Positions 35,055-43,368 of a stretch of DNA of 64,000 nt are shown here, piece by piece. Made by a program: the position numbers and the translations under genes. Numbering within the stretch: position 1 is the stretch's first letter; the number at the start of each line of letters is the position of its first letter. The notes under the pieces were generated by a model, which worked only from the letters and a program-made list of their open reading frames with translations, had not been told where the DNA came from and did no database searches. This stretch comes from Hyunsoonleella flava. GTDB lineage: Bacteria; Bacteroidota; Bacteroidia; Flavobacteriales; Flavobacteriaceae. The stretch covers positions 124,001 to 188,000 of the forward strand of contig NZ_SIRT01000001.1 of NCBI RefSeq assembly GCF_004310325.1, in the 5' to 3' direction.

Positions 35055-35086
35055 AAAAAACGCTTCAAGTGATTGAAGCGTTTTTT
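35055..35086 (-). terminator. Terminator of the GSII-type glutamine synthetase gene
   Basis: Perfect 14-bp inverted repeat (arms 35055-35068 and 35073-35086, core cgcttcaa/ttgaagcg) with a 4-nt loop and T6 tails on both strands, 25 nt after the stop codon. Confidence 0.9.
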
Positions 35087-35110
35087 AAGATTTAACTAAT
35101 TTATTAAGAA

Positions 35111-36133
35111 TTAAATTTTAGCAGATTTAACTGTTTTAATAATTCTTCCTGCAATTTTGTATGGATCACCGTTTGAAGCTGGTCTTCTATCTTCTAACCA
35201 ACCTTTCCAACCGCTTTCTACAGTTGCAACAGGGATACGGATGGAAGCGCCTCTATCTGAAACACCGTAAGAGAAATCAGTAATTGCAGCAGTTTCGTGC
35301 TCACCGGTTAAACGTTGATCATTAAACTCTCCATAAACTTCAATATGCTCTTTTACCACTGGGCGGAAAGCTTCACAAATAGCTTCGTAAGTTTCTTTTT
35401 TACCAGCTGTTCTCAATGTTGTGTTTGAGAAGTTTGCGTGCATACCAGAACCATTCCAGTCCATATCTTTTCCTAATGGTTTTGGATGGTAATCGATATA
35501 GTAACCATACTTTTCAGTTAAACGGTCTAATAAATATCTAGCAATCCAAATTTCGTCACCAGCTTTTTTGGCGCCTTTTGCAAACAATTGGAATTCCCAC
35601 TGTCCACAAGCAACTTCTTGGTTGATACCTTCAAAGTTTAGTCCCGCTTCAATACATAAATCTGCATGCTCTTCAACTAAATCTCTACCATGCGTGTTTT
35701 TTCCACCTACAGAACAGTAATACATACCTTGAGGTGCAGGATAACCACCTACTGGGAATCCTAGAGGCAATTGAGTTGCAGTATCCATGATGAAATACTC
35801 TTGCTCAAAACCAAACCAGAAATCGTTATCATCATCATCAATTGTAGCTCTACCATTAGATTCGTGTGGAGTTCCATCTGCATTCAAAACTTCGGTCATT
35901 ACTAAATAACCGTTAATTCTGTCTGGGTCTGGATAGATAGCTACTGGCTTCAAAATACAGTCTGAAGAACCACCTTCAGCTTGTCTCGTTGAAGATCCGT
36001 CAAAAGACCAGTTTCCTATCTCTTCTAATGTACCTTTAAAGTTTTCGTGCTCCTCTACCTTGGTTTTGCTTCTCAAATTTTGAGTTGGCTTGTAACCATC
36101 TAACCAAAGGTATTCTAATTTAATTTTAGCCAT
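35111..36133 (-). CDS. Glutamine synthetase, beta-grasp GSII (eukaryotic-like) type
   Basis: 340 residues from ATG 36133 ('MAKIKLEYLWLDGYKPTQNL'); a longer frame from 36175 is rejected because a promoter box lies at 36173-36180. Beta-grasp N-domain with 'WSFDGSSTRQAEGGSSDCIL' (D-G-S-S loop), then catalytic 'FWFGFEQEYFIMD', 'GYPAPQGMYYCSVGG', 'GINQEVACGQWEFQLF' (glutamate metal ligands), 'HPKPLGKDMDWNGSGMHANF' and 'GASIRIPVATVESGWKG'. It condenses ammonium and glutamate with ATP. The size and W-L-D-G-Y start are those of the short GSII-like enzymes of Bacteroidota. Divergent from the GSIII gene. Confidence 0.94.
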   Translation of the reverse strand: MAKIKLEYLWLDGYKPTQNLRSKTKVEEHENFKGTLEEIGNWSFDGSSTRQAEGGSSDCILKPVAIYPDPDRINGYLVMTEVLNADGTPHESNGRATIDDDDNDFWFGFEQEYFIMDTATQLPLGFPVGGYPAPQGMYYCSVGGKNTHGRDLVEEHADLCIEAGLNFEGINQEVACGQWEFQLFAKGAKKAGDEIWIARYLLDRLTEKYGYYIDYHPKPLGKDMDWNGSGMHANFSNTTLRTAGKKETYEAICEAFRPVVKEHIEVYGEFNDQRLTGEHETAAITDFSYGVSDRGASIRIPVATVESGWKGWLEDRRPASNGDPYKIAGRIIKTVKSAKI

Positions 36134-36172
36134 AATTATTGATTTATTGATGTATATTTTTATTAATTTGAA

Positions 36173-36180
36173 CAAATATA
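36173..36180 (-). promoter_or_regulatory. -7 box (TATATTTG) of the GSII-type gene
   Basis: Minus-strand 36180-36173 reads TATATTTG. Transcription would begin near 36166, giving a leader of about 33 nt to the ATG at 36133. No -33 TTG was seen, so regulation by an activator is possible. Confidence 0.5.
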
Positions 36181-36403
36181 ATTTTTTATTGAGTTACTTT
36201 AAATTATTAGGGGTGGTTTTCATAAAAGCTAATGTTATTTTTATTTATACCCCATTTTTTTAAGGTTTATTTTAAAAAAACTATAGTTTTTTATATAAAT
36301 ATTGAAATATTGATAACCGTAAAAAAGTGCGTTTGTATTTATTTGTTCCTTCTAATCAATTATTTTTGTATTTTAATTTTTACAAACTAAACAGACTTTA
36401 ATA

Positions 36404-38590
36404 ATGGCCATTTTACGATTTCATGCACTTAAAGAATCTATAAGCTATAAACCCATAATTTTTGTTGAAGAAGGTAAGCGATCTGAGTTATTTGGAGCTA
36501 ATGTTTTTAATGAAGACAAAATGCGTCAATATTTAACGAGGGATGCTTTTAACGGCGTAATTAGTGCCATAGAAGACGGAAAAAAAATAAGTAGAAATGT
36601 AGCAGACCAGGTAGCCTCTTCTATGAAAGATTGGGCGTTATCAAAAGGAGTAACACATTACACCCATTGGTTTCAGCCATTAACAGGGACAACTGCAGAA
36701 AAGCACGATGCTTTTTTTGAAACTTTAGAAAATGGAGGTGCCATTGAAAAATTTGGGGGCAGTCAATTAGTGCAGCAAGAACCTGATGCCTCTAGTTTTC
36801 CTAGTGGTGGTATCCGTAATACGTTTGAAGCAAGAGGGTATACCGCTTGGGATCCATCATCACCTGCTTTTATTTATGAAACCACACTTTGTATACCCAC
36901 TATTTTTGTAGCCTACACTGGAGAAGCTTTAGATTATAAAACGCCGTTGTTGCGTGCACTTCACGCCGTAGATGATGCGGCCACTGAGGTATGTAAGTAT
37001 TTTGATAAAAATGTAAAGAAGGTGACATGTTCAATGGGTTGGGAGCAAGAGTATTTTTTGGTTGATAAAAATCTTGCAGCGTGCCGACCAGATATTACTC
37101 AAACTGGCAGAACTTTACTAGGGCATTCTTCAGCTAAGGGACAGCAATTGGATGACCATTATTTTGGATCTATTCCCAATAGGGCATTAAACTTTATGCG
37201 CGATTTAGAAAATCAATGTATGCTTTTAGGGATACCGGCCAAAACAAGACATAACGAAGTAGCTCCAAATCAATTTGAAATTGCACCAATTCATGAAGAA
37301 GCGAATTTGGCAGTAGACCACAATTCCTTACTAATGGATGTTATGGGGCGTGTTGCGTCTCGCCATAATTTTAAAGTACTATTACACGAAAAACCCTTTG
37401 CCAATATCAATGGTTCGGGTAAGCATAATAATTGGTCGCTGTCAACTGATACTGGCGTTAATTTGTTGAAACCAGGAAAAACTCCTATGGGCAACCTTCA
37501 GTTTTTAACCTTTTTTATCAATACCATAAAAGCGGTGTATGAAAATGAAGAATTGCTAAGAGCATCAATCGCCTCTGCAAGTAACGATCATAGGTTGGGG
37601 GCAAATGAAGCACCGCCTGCAATTATATCAGTATTTATTGGAGAGCAATTAACAAAGGTTTTACAGGAGTTGGAAGGTGTAACAAAAGGGAAATTATCAC
37701 CTCAAGAAAAAACCGATTTAAAACTAAATGTTGTTGGTAAAATTCCTGATGTATTACTGGATAATACTGATAGAAACAGAACGTCTCCGTTCGCTTTTAC
37801 AGGAAATAAATTTGAGTTTAGGGCGGTTGGTTCGATGGAAAATTGTGGTAACCCTATGATGGTTTTAAACACTATTGTAGCTAAACAGCTAAAGGAATTT
37901 AAAGAAGAGGCAGACGCTTTGATAGATAAAAAGAACTTTAAAAAGGACGAGGCAGTTTTTAATGTTTTGAGAGAGCACATCAAGGCTTCCCGGGATATTT
38001 TGTTTGAAGGTAATGGCTACGGCGAAGCATGGGAAAAAGAAGCTAAAAAGAGAGGGTTGAGTAATAATAAAACCACACCTGAAGCTTTAAAGGTAAAGCT
38101 ACACAAAAGCACCGTAAGCCTATTTGAAGAAATGGGAGTAATGAGTAAAATTGAAGCCGAAGCGCGTTATGAAGTGGAAATCGAAGCTTACATCAATCAT
38201 ATCCAAATTGAGAGTAGGGTACTTGGGGATATTGCAAGAAATCATATAGTGCCAACCGCTGTAAAGTACCAAAACATTTTGATAGACAATGTTAAGGGCC
38301 TAAAAGAGATTTTTGATAAGGATTATGACAATTTAGCCAAGGAGCAAATGAATCTTATCAAAGCTATTTCTGGTCATATAGATGGTATCAATAAGAATGT
38401 TACCAATATGATTAATGCCCGTAAAAAGGCAAATATATTGGAGGATGCAACTAAAAAAGCTGAAGCCTATTGTGATAATGTAAAACCGTTTTTAACCGAA
38501 ATACGCTACCATTGTGACAAGCTCGAATTACTGGTTGATGACGAACTTTGGCCACTAACAAAATATAGGGAATTGCTCTTTACGCGCTAG
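36404..38590 (+). CDS. glnN: Glutamine synthetase type III
   Basis: 728 residues, the normal GSIII size. GSIII features: N-terminal 'FGANVFNEDKMRQYL', 'HYTHWFQPLTGTTAEKHDAF', 'CSMGWEQEYFLVDKN', 'DDHYFGSIPNRALNFMRDLE', 'KTRHNEVAPNQFEIAPIHEE', 'EKPFANINGSGKHNNWSL' and 'RNRTSPFAFTGNKFEFRAVG'. A helical C-terminal extension about 200 residues long is usual for this type. It assimilates ammonium like the divergent GSII gene 270 bp away. A TATTTTTG box at 36361-36368 precedes the ATG. Confidence 0.96.
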   Translation: MAILRFHALKESISYKPIIFVEEGKRSELFGANVFNEDKMRQYLTRDAFNGVISAIEDGKKISRNVADQVASSMKDWALSKGVTHYTHWFQPLTGTTAEKHDAFFETLENGGAIEKFGGSQLVQQEPDASSFPSGGIRNTFEARGYTAWDPSSPAFIYETTLCIPTIFVAYTGEALDYKTPLLRALHAVDDAATEVCKYFDKNVKKVTCSMGWEQEYFLVDKNLAACRPDITQTGRTLLGHSSAKGQQLDDHYFGSIPNRALNFMRDLENQCMLLGIPAKTRHNEVAPNQFEIAPIHEEANLAVDHNSLLMDVMGRVASRHNFKVLLHEKPFANINGSGKHNNWSLSTDTGVNLLKPGKTPMGNLQFLTFFINTIKAVYENEELLRASIASASNDHRLGANEAPPAIISVFIGEQLTKVLQELEGVTKGKLSPQEKTDLKLNVVGKIPDVLLDNTDRNRTSPFAFTGNKFEFRAVGSMENCGNPMMVLNTIVAKQLKEFKEEADALIDKKNFKKDEAVFNVLREHIKASRDILFEGNGYGEAWEKEAKKRGLSNNKTTPEALKVKLHKSTVSLFEEMGVMSKIEAEARYEVEIEAYINHIQIESRVLGDIARNHIVPTAVKYQNILIDNVKGLKEIFDKDYDNLAKEQMNLIKAISGHIDGINKNVTNMINARKKANILEDATKKAEAYCDNVKPFLTEIRYHCDKLELLVDDELWPLTKYRELLFTR

Positions 38591-38645
38591 AATTAATAGA
38601 AGTATTACTAGTGGCAATCTAAGTCAAATCTTATCCTGATTCTTA

Positions 38646-40301
38646 ATGAACATCAAAACATTAATACTAATTCTGATTAATAGCTTAATTGCCTTAGTTG
38701 TTGCAGTATTGTCTTTTTCATTCTACAATCAGTTTTCAAAAGTTTTAAATGATCGTATTTTACTTCAGCTAAACTCTATTAAGACACTCAAGCAAATTCA
38801 GCTTCAAAATTTAATAAAGTCTGAATGGAATAAGTTTCTAACCTCTGAAATAGATGATAAAGATTTTGATAAGACGTCATTTATATCCTTAGATAGCATC
38901 CAGAATATCGAAGGCGTTTATGATTTTACTTCATATCACATCAACAAAGAAACATCAATAGGTTTTGTGTCGAATACTAAGGAAGGCTCCATAATTAAGA
39001 TTTTAGAATACGATAAAATCAAAAAGATTTTATTAGAACGTACTGGAATGGGTAAGAGTGGGGAATCCTACATTGTGGGTGAAGATTTTAGGATGCGTTC
39101 TCAATCTCGCTTTTTTCCGGACAAAACACCTTATACTATATTGGTGAAAACAGAGGGTGTAATTAATGCGCTAAATGGAGCAGATGGCAGGGGGGCTTTT
39201 GAGGATTATCGTGGTATAGATGTATATAGCGTATATAGTATTATCAATATTTCTAACCTTAAACTAGTTATTCTTTCTGAGATTGATGTAAGTGAGGTTG
39301 TGGAGCCCTTAGGAGAATTAAGATCAAGGCTTATTATATTAACATTGGTTATTCTATTGGTTGCCGTTGTACTCTCCCTATTTCTTACAAAAATAATTAC
39401 CGATCCCATACGCAACATGCAGCAAAGTTTAAAGGTTATGGCAGATGGGGATTATAACCAGAGCAACGAGTTTACAAAAAACTCTAATGAAATTAAGGAA
39501 ATGTTTGATGCTTTGGCTAATTTGAAAGCATCATTACAGGGAGCGGTAAAATTTTCCAATGCGCTTGGGAATATGAATTTAAATACCGATTATCAGCCCA
39601 ATAGTTCCAATGACCTGTTGGGAAAAAGTCTGATTGCCATGAGAGATAAGCTAATAGAGTTTCGAAACAATGAAGAAAACAACAGAATACAGGCAAAACG
39701 AATGTTAGTGGATGGGCTTGAAAATGAAAGACGACGCTTATCAAGAGAGCTTCATGACGGTATTGGTCCATACTTAACGTCTTTGAAACATTATATAGAG
39801 AATAGGGTTGAAAATGAGGATAAGAAAACAGAGATGAAACGAATAGTTGACGATACTATTTCTGAAATAAGGCTAATGTCTAATGCGCTGATGCCGTCCT
39901 CAATAGATGATTTTGGTATAGGCGATACACTAACAAATTTTGTTGAAAGTTTAAAAAAATCAACAACAGTTAATATAGAATACGAAGATTTAACTAAACA
40001 TGATGAAACAAAAATAACAAACCACCAAGGCATTAATCTTTTTAGAATAAGTCAAGAATTGATTAATAATTCATTGAAACATTCTCAAGCACAAAATATT
40101 AGAATCACGCTTTCAGAGTTTGATGATTTTATATCTCTTTTTTACTTCGATGATGGTATCGGTTTTGATATCGATACCGTAAAATTGGGTTCTGGAATTA
40201 TTAATGTAAGAGAACGTGTAGAGATTTGCAATGGTAAAATTGAAATTAATTCTAAACCAAAGAATACAACCTTCGAAATAGAACTACCCGTAGAATTATG
40301 A
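38646..40301 (+). CDS. Membrane sensor histidine kinase (HisKA_3/NarX type)
   Basis: 551 residues. Transmembrane helices are about 5-27 and 228-250; the roughly 200 residues between form an extracytoplasmic sensor with a 'GMGKSGESYIVGEDFRMRSQ' stretch typical of Cache-like domains. A HAMP linker follows ('LTKIITDPIRNMQQSLKVMA'), then the dimerisation box 'ENERRRLSRELHDGIGPYLT' with phospho-acceptor H370. The ATPase lobe has 'RISQELINNSLKHSQA' (N box), 'DDGIGFD' (G1) and 'GSGIINVRERVEI' (G2). The 3' end overlaps the response regulator start by 4 nt, so the two form one two-component system. Signal unknown. Confidence 0.94.
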   Translation: MNIKTLILILINSLIALVVAVLSFSFYNQFSKVLNDRILLQLNSIKTLKQIQLQNLIKSEWNKFLTSEIDDKDFDKTSFISLDSIQNIEGVYDFTSYHINKETSIGFVSNTKEGSIIKILEYDKIKKILLERTGMGKSGESYIVGEDFRMRSQSRFFPDKTPYTILVKTEGVINALNGADGRGAFEDYRGIDVYSVYSIINISNLKLVILSEIDVSEVVEPLGELRSRLIILTLVILLVAVVLSLFLTKIITDPIRNMQQSLKVMADGDYNQSNEFTKNSNEIKEMFDALANLKASLQGAVKFSNALGNMNLNTDYQPNSSNDLLGKSLIAMRDKLIEFRNNEENNRIQAKRMLVDGLENERRRLSRELHDGIGPYLTSLKHYIENRVENEDKKTEMKRIVDDTISEIRLMSNALMPSSIDDFGIGDTLTNFVESLKKSTTVNIEYEDLTKHDETKITNHQGINLFRISQELINNSLKHSQAQNIRITLSEFDDFISLFYFDDGIGFDIDTVKLGSGIINVRERVEICNGKIEINSKPKNTTFEIELPVEL

Positions 40302-40930
40302 GCGAGATTAAATTAGTAATAGCAGACGATCATGAGCTTTTCCGAAGTGGATTAGCTGAATTACTTGGGAAGCATGACGATATAAAAATAGTAAAAAGTG
40401 TAGCAGATGGCAAAGAGTTTTTAGATTTTATAGCTAGTGATGCGGCAGTGGATATAGTGCTTTTAGATATTACTATGCCTAATATGGATGGATTTCAAGT
40501 CTTGAAAAAGATGAAGGCTTTAAATTCAGACATCAAGCCTATTGTGATATCTATGCACAGTGATGGTAACTATATTGCTAAATGTGCTAAAAGTGGTGCT
40601 TATGGTTACTTGTTAAAAAATACAGATGAAGATGAATTAACTTTGGCCATAAGAAGGGTAAAAAAAGGGAAAAAATATTTCAGTGCTGAGATTTCAGAGA
40701 AAATGATAAATTTCATGTCAACCCAAAATGTTAGTGCAAATCTTTTATCAAATAAGGAGACCGAAGTTTTGGGGTTAATATCAGAGGGGTTAACTACCAA
40801 AGAAATAGCAGCTAAACTATTTGTGAGTACTAGAACTATAGAAACTCATAGAGCCAACATCTTAAAAAAACTAGAAGTAAAAAACACTGCAGAACTCATA
40901 AAGAAAGCTGCTAAAATCAACTTGATTTAA
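40298..40930 (+). CDS. LuxR/NarL family response regulator
   Basis: 210 residues. Receiver domain: 'KLVIADDHELFRSGLAELL' (acidic pocket D10/D11), phospho-acceptor D57 in 'VDIVLLDITMPNMDGF', switch 'PIVISMHSD', and lysine near residue 107 in 'GYLLKNT'. The C-terminal GerE/LuxR helix-turn-helix spans about 146-205 ('LLSNKETEVLGLISEGLTTK', 'EIAAKLFVSTRTIETHRANI'). The partner kinase is encoded upstream with a 4-nt overlap. A 20-bp palindrome begins 18 bp after its stop and precedes the decapeptide-repeat gene, making that gene a plausible target. Confidence 0.95.
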   Translation: MSEIKLVIADDHELFRSGLAELLGKHDDIKIVKSVADGKEFLDFIASDAAVDIVLLDITMPNMDGFQVLKKMKALNSDIKPIVISMHSDGNYIAKCAKSGAYGYLLKNTDEDELTLAIRRVKKGKKYFSAEISEKMINFMSTQNVSANLLSNKETEVLGLISEGLTTKEIAAKLFVSTRTIETHRANILKKLEVKNTAELIKKAAKINLI

Positions 40931-40947
40931 CATCATATAATCTTCAA

Positions 40948-40967
40948 TATCCGTATAAATACGGATA
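40948..40967. promoter_or_regulatory. 20-bp palindrome, candidate response-regulator operator
   Basis: TATCCGTATAAATACGGATA: two perfect 9-bp arms around AA. It lies between the NarL-type regulator and the repeat-protein gene. Its centre is about 66 bp upstream of the start predicted from the TAATTTTG box at 41013, a position often used by NarL-family activators. It has no following T-run, so it is not a good terminator. Confidence 0.5.
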
Positions 40968-41012
40968 CAGATTCGGTACATTCTTATAGCTCGAAATGCC
41001 TGTATTGGTGCG

Positions 41013-41020
41013 TAATTTTG
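41013..41020 (+). promoter_or_regulatory. -7 box (TAATTTTG) of the decapeptide-repeat gene
   Basis: Perfect TAnnTTTG, no TTG at -33 spacing, 24 nt before the ATG at 41045. Consistent with dependence on an upstream-bound activator. Confidence 0.45.
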
Positions 41021-41044
41021 TCATGAACCATAAAATAATTAATC

Positions 41045-41368
41045 ATGAAAAAAATTGCATTAATTTTAGGAAGTTTATTTATATCTCTCGGAGCATTTGC
41101 ACAAGAAGATAAAATTGTTAAAAGAAGTGATTTAAAAGGGCCTGCTTACAAAAACTACAAACCTTGGAAGCACAAAACCATACCTACGGTTGTTTACACC
41201 GTTGAGAGAGCCGAAAAGGTTACAGGACCCGCTTATAAAAATTATAAACCTTGGAGAGACGACTCAAAAAAGGAGTTGGCTGTAGTTGAAATAGGCAAAA
41301 GTGAAAGACAAAAATTAAAAGGACCAGCATACAAAAATTATAAGCCCTGGAAAAAAAAGGCTAAATAG
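41045..41368 (+). CDS. Small exported protein with three GPAYKNYKPW repeats
   Basis: 107 residues. Signal peptide MKKIALILGSLFISLGAFAQ, then a mature basic protein of 87 residues. The decapeptide GPAYKNYKPW occurs identically at 32-41, 61-70 and 93-102, separated by charged linkers of 19 and 22 residues and preceded by K/T. The three DNA copies differ at eight of ten codons, all synonymous, so the peptide is held by selection and is not a recent duplication. The mature part contains no cysteine and no obvious catalytic motif. I do not know a function. It is located directly after a two-component system, with a palindrome and a promoter box between, and is closed by a strong terminator. Confidence 0.85.
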   Translation: MKKIALILGSLFISLGAFAQEDKIVKRSDLKGPAYKNYKPWKHKTIPTVVYTVERAEKVTGPAYKNYKPWRDDSKKELAVVEIGKSERQKLKGPAYKNYKPWKKKAK

Positions 41369-41442
41369 TTATGGTTCGATAGGCAGCATGTACCATGAGA
41401 TGTAATAGTACGTCAGGTCATGTTGCTTATTCAAACTGGATT

Positions 41443-41484
41443 AAAAAGCATCTAAAGCTATACGGGGTTTAGATGCTTTTTTAT
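41443..41484 (+). terminator. Terminator after the decapeptide-repeat gene
   Basis: 14-bp perfect stem (41443-41456 with 41468-41481, core agcatctaaa/tttagatgct), 11-nt loop, followed by Ts. Confidence 0.88.
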
Positions 41485-41606
41485 TTGATTTTAAGTTTTG
41501 TTGCATATTGGTTAATTAATTGGATATGCTTTTGATCCCTGATGTTTTATTTGAAAATCAGCATGATGTTTAAAATTATGTAGCCTTTATTCAGGACGGG
41601 TCATAA

Positions 41607-41750
41607 GTTCGTTTAACGTATTTGTATAAGATTAGTTGCGTGTTAAAGCACCTAATTTAGCAAATACGAACCGAATAGAAAATCCGCGAGGATTTTCGTA
41701 AGTAGGCTGGCACTAGCAATTAATTTTATACGGTGTTAGCAATAGTTTAT
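41607..41750. repeat. Structured non-coding intergenic sequence, probable dispersed element
   Basis: The 448-bp gap 41369-41816 holds the terminator above and this sequence but no credible gene. It contains an interrupted inverted repeat, gttcg(6 nt)gtatttg at 41607-41624 against caaatacgaac at 41661-41671. A perfect 8-bp hairpin gaaaatcc-gcga-ggattttc lies at 41678-41697, and a tail ends in cggtgttagcaat. It recalls sequences I have met between genes in many Flavobacteriia, but only one copy is in this window, so repeat status is from memory and inference. Confidence 0.5.
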
Positions 41751-41816
41751 CTTACTTATTATTCTATAATTTATCAAGAGAATCGATTTATGAAAAGACT
41801 ATCCTAATAGGTTAGC

Positions 41817-43115
41817 TTATTCTTTCTTTAAGGTACTTGCAGTATAAGGATTGCTTAATAGTTCTTTAAAAATATCCCAACGTTTTTCAGGATTATTGTA
41901 AGAACCACCTAGCATATCAACGTGCTTGGCAACTAAATCTTTTCCTAAATTATAATTAATTACATAACTGCGGTTTGCTTCAATAAAACGCACGCTTTGC
42001 TCTGCTTTTTTTGGTGTAAAAAGACTATATTTTTCAATTTGCTTTATGGCATTCTCACGTGAGAGATCTCCATTAAGGTAGGCTCTTGCTGTCTCATTTC
42101 TTGCATAATTTAATTTACTCATTACATCTTGTACTGCGTAAAATATTTCGGCTTTACTTGTATCTATTCTAGCAAGTGGGAACAGATATTCCTTTTCGAA
42201 ATCTATCCTTTTATCACCAGGGAAAACAACATCAATGCCATAATTCGCACTGCCTTCTGAAATAAGTGAGAATGGCGAAAATAAAGGATAGACTGAATAT
42301 TCCATCCAACCTTTTGTATTTACTAGATTTTGCTCTGTAAGCATCATATAAATATGGTGCCCAGGATAACCTTCATGACTGCCTAAATCTATAGCTCTGC
42401 TTATATAAATAGGAAAATCAGTATTTATTTGTATCAGACTTTGAGCATTACCTTGATAATAATTATAGCCACCCCAAACCTTATCAGTTACATATTCCAG
42501 AACAAAATTTTCGTTTTCTGGTAATTCAAAATAGTGTTTTGTAATTTTTCTAGATTCGTTTATAGCAACTCTAAAAACCGTATCGAGCTTATCTTTTGGA
42601 ATAATAAATTCAGCCATAAAATTATTGTATCTGGTAGGCAAATCTCCATCGCCAGGTAGAAGACTATCTAATTCACCTAATAGTTCATCGAAATGAGATA
42701 ACGAGAAATGTGGAGGTACTGCGTCAAAAAGTAATTTAGCCTCTTCATCAAATGGAAATGTCTTACCACCTATCATTTCGGTTTTCGTTCTAACAGCAAT
42801 TAGTTGTTTTTTAAGCATGTTAATGCGGGCAATTTCCAAATTTGGGTTATCTGAAACAAGTAATTCATCACATTGACTTATCAATGTATTGGCACGTTGT
42901 ACAAAACTATCTAGAGGTAATGTTTCAGATTTTGGTTCTATTGGTTTCCATTCTTCTGGACCAAAATAAGCATCAACAAAGGCATTATCATATTGTCCAA
43001 TTTCTAAAACCAATTTTACATAGTCTTCAGCAATGATTTCAATTGATGGAGGATTTGAACTTGACTTACATGAAGTTATAATTAACACAAGAATAATAAC
43101 AAGATATTTTTTCAT
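41817..43115 (-). CDS. DUF885 family lipoprotein, predicted metallopeptidase
   Basis: 432 residues. Lipoprotein signal MKKYLVIILVLIITSC with lipidated Cys16. DUF885 proteins are gluzincin-like zinc peptidases; the signature here is 'GSHEGYPGHHIYMML' with H247, E248 and the following H253-H254, plus 'WMEYSVYPLFSPFSLISEGS' containing the downstream glutamate in S-E-G-S. Shorter than many members (about 550-600 residues), mainly at the N-terminus. Predicted to sit in an envelope membrane and act on peptides. It stands alone, and no specific substrate can be named. Confidence 0.85.
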   Translation of the reverse strand: MKKYLVIILVLIITSCKSSSNPPSIEIIAEDYVKLVLEIGQYDNAFVDAYFGPEEWKPIEPKSETLPLDSFVQRANTLISQCDELLVSDNPNLEIARINMLKKQLIAVRTKTEMIGGKTFPFDEEAKLLFDAVPPHFSLSHFDELLGELDSLLPGDGDLPTRYNNFMAEFIIPKDKLDTVFRVAINESRKITKHYFELPENENFVLEYVTDKVWGGYNYYQGNAQSLIQINTDFPIYISRAIDLGSHEGYPGHHIYMMLTEQNLVNTKGWMEYSVYPLFSPFSLISEGSANYGIDVVFPGDKRIDFEKEYLFPLARIDTSKAEIFYAVQDVMSKLNYARNETARAYLNGDLSRENAIKQIEKYSLFTPKKAEQSVRFIEANRSYVINYNLGKDLVAKHVDMLGGSYNNPEKRWDIFKELLSNPYTASTLKKE

Positions 43116-43368
43116 AATTAAGTTTGGATTAGAACACCAAAATACAATTTTAATATTATTGCTAATGTGGAGATATGGTTCCGTTTTAATGAACTATATC
43201 GGATGTTAAACGAAGATAGGTGAAAATTTTTACAAAGTCAAGTGATGTTGAGCAATCACAACACTCGCTTCTTCGGTTAAAAACGCGTTAATAAATCCCT
43301 TTTCATAATTACCTTAAAAACCATAAATCTTTAAAATATTCCTTTTCTTTGTAGCATACTAAAGTTAT

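Noticed and set aside
34874-35068. 64-residue minus-strand frame in the gap before the OstA-like gene
   Set aside because: It lies wholly within the dispersed element, its neighbouring hairpin and a terminator, and its composition reflects palindromic DNA, not a protein.
41817-41850. Hairpin ctaacc-ggatag after the DUF885 gene as terminator
   Set aside because: The arms contain an internal mismatch and the stem is short; too weak to call.
43190-43300. Short inverted repeat (gtgat/atcac) upstream of purM, considered as a purine riboswitch or operator
   Set aside because: Stem is only 5 bp with a long loop, and no purine-riboswitch core is visible.
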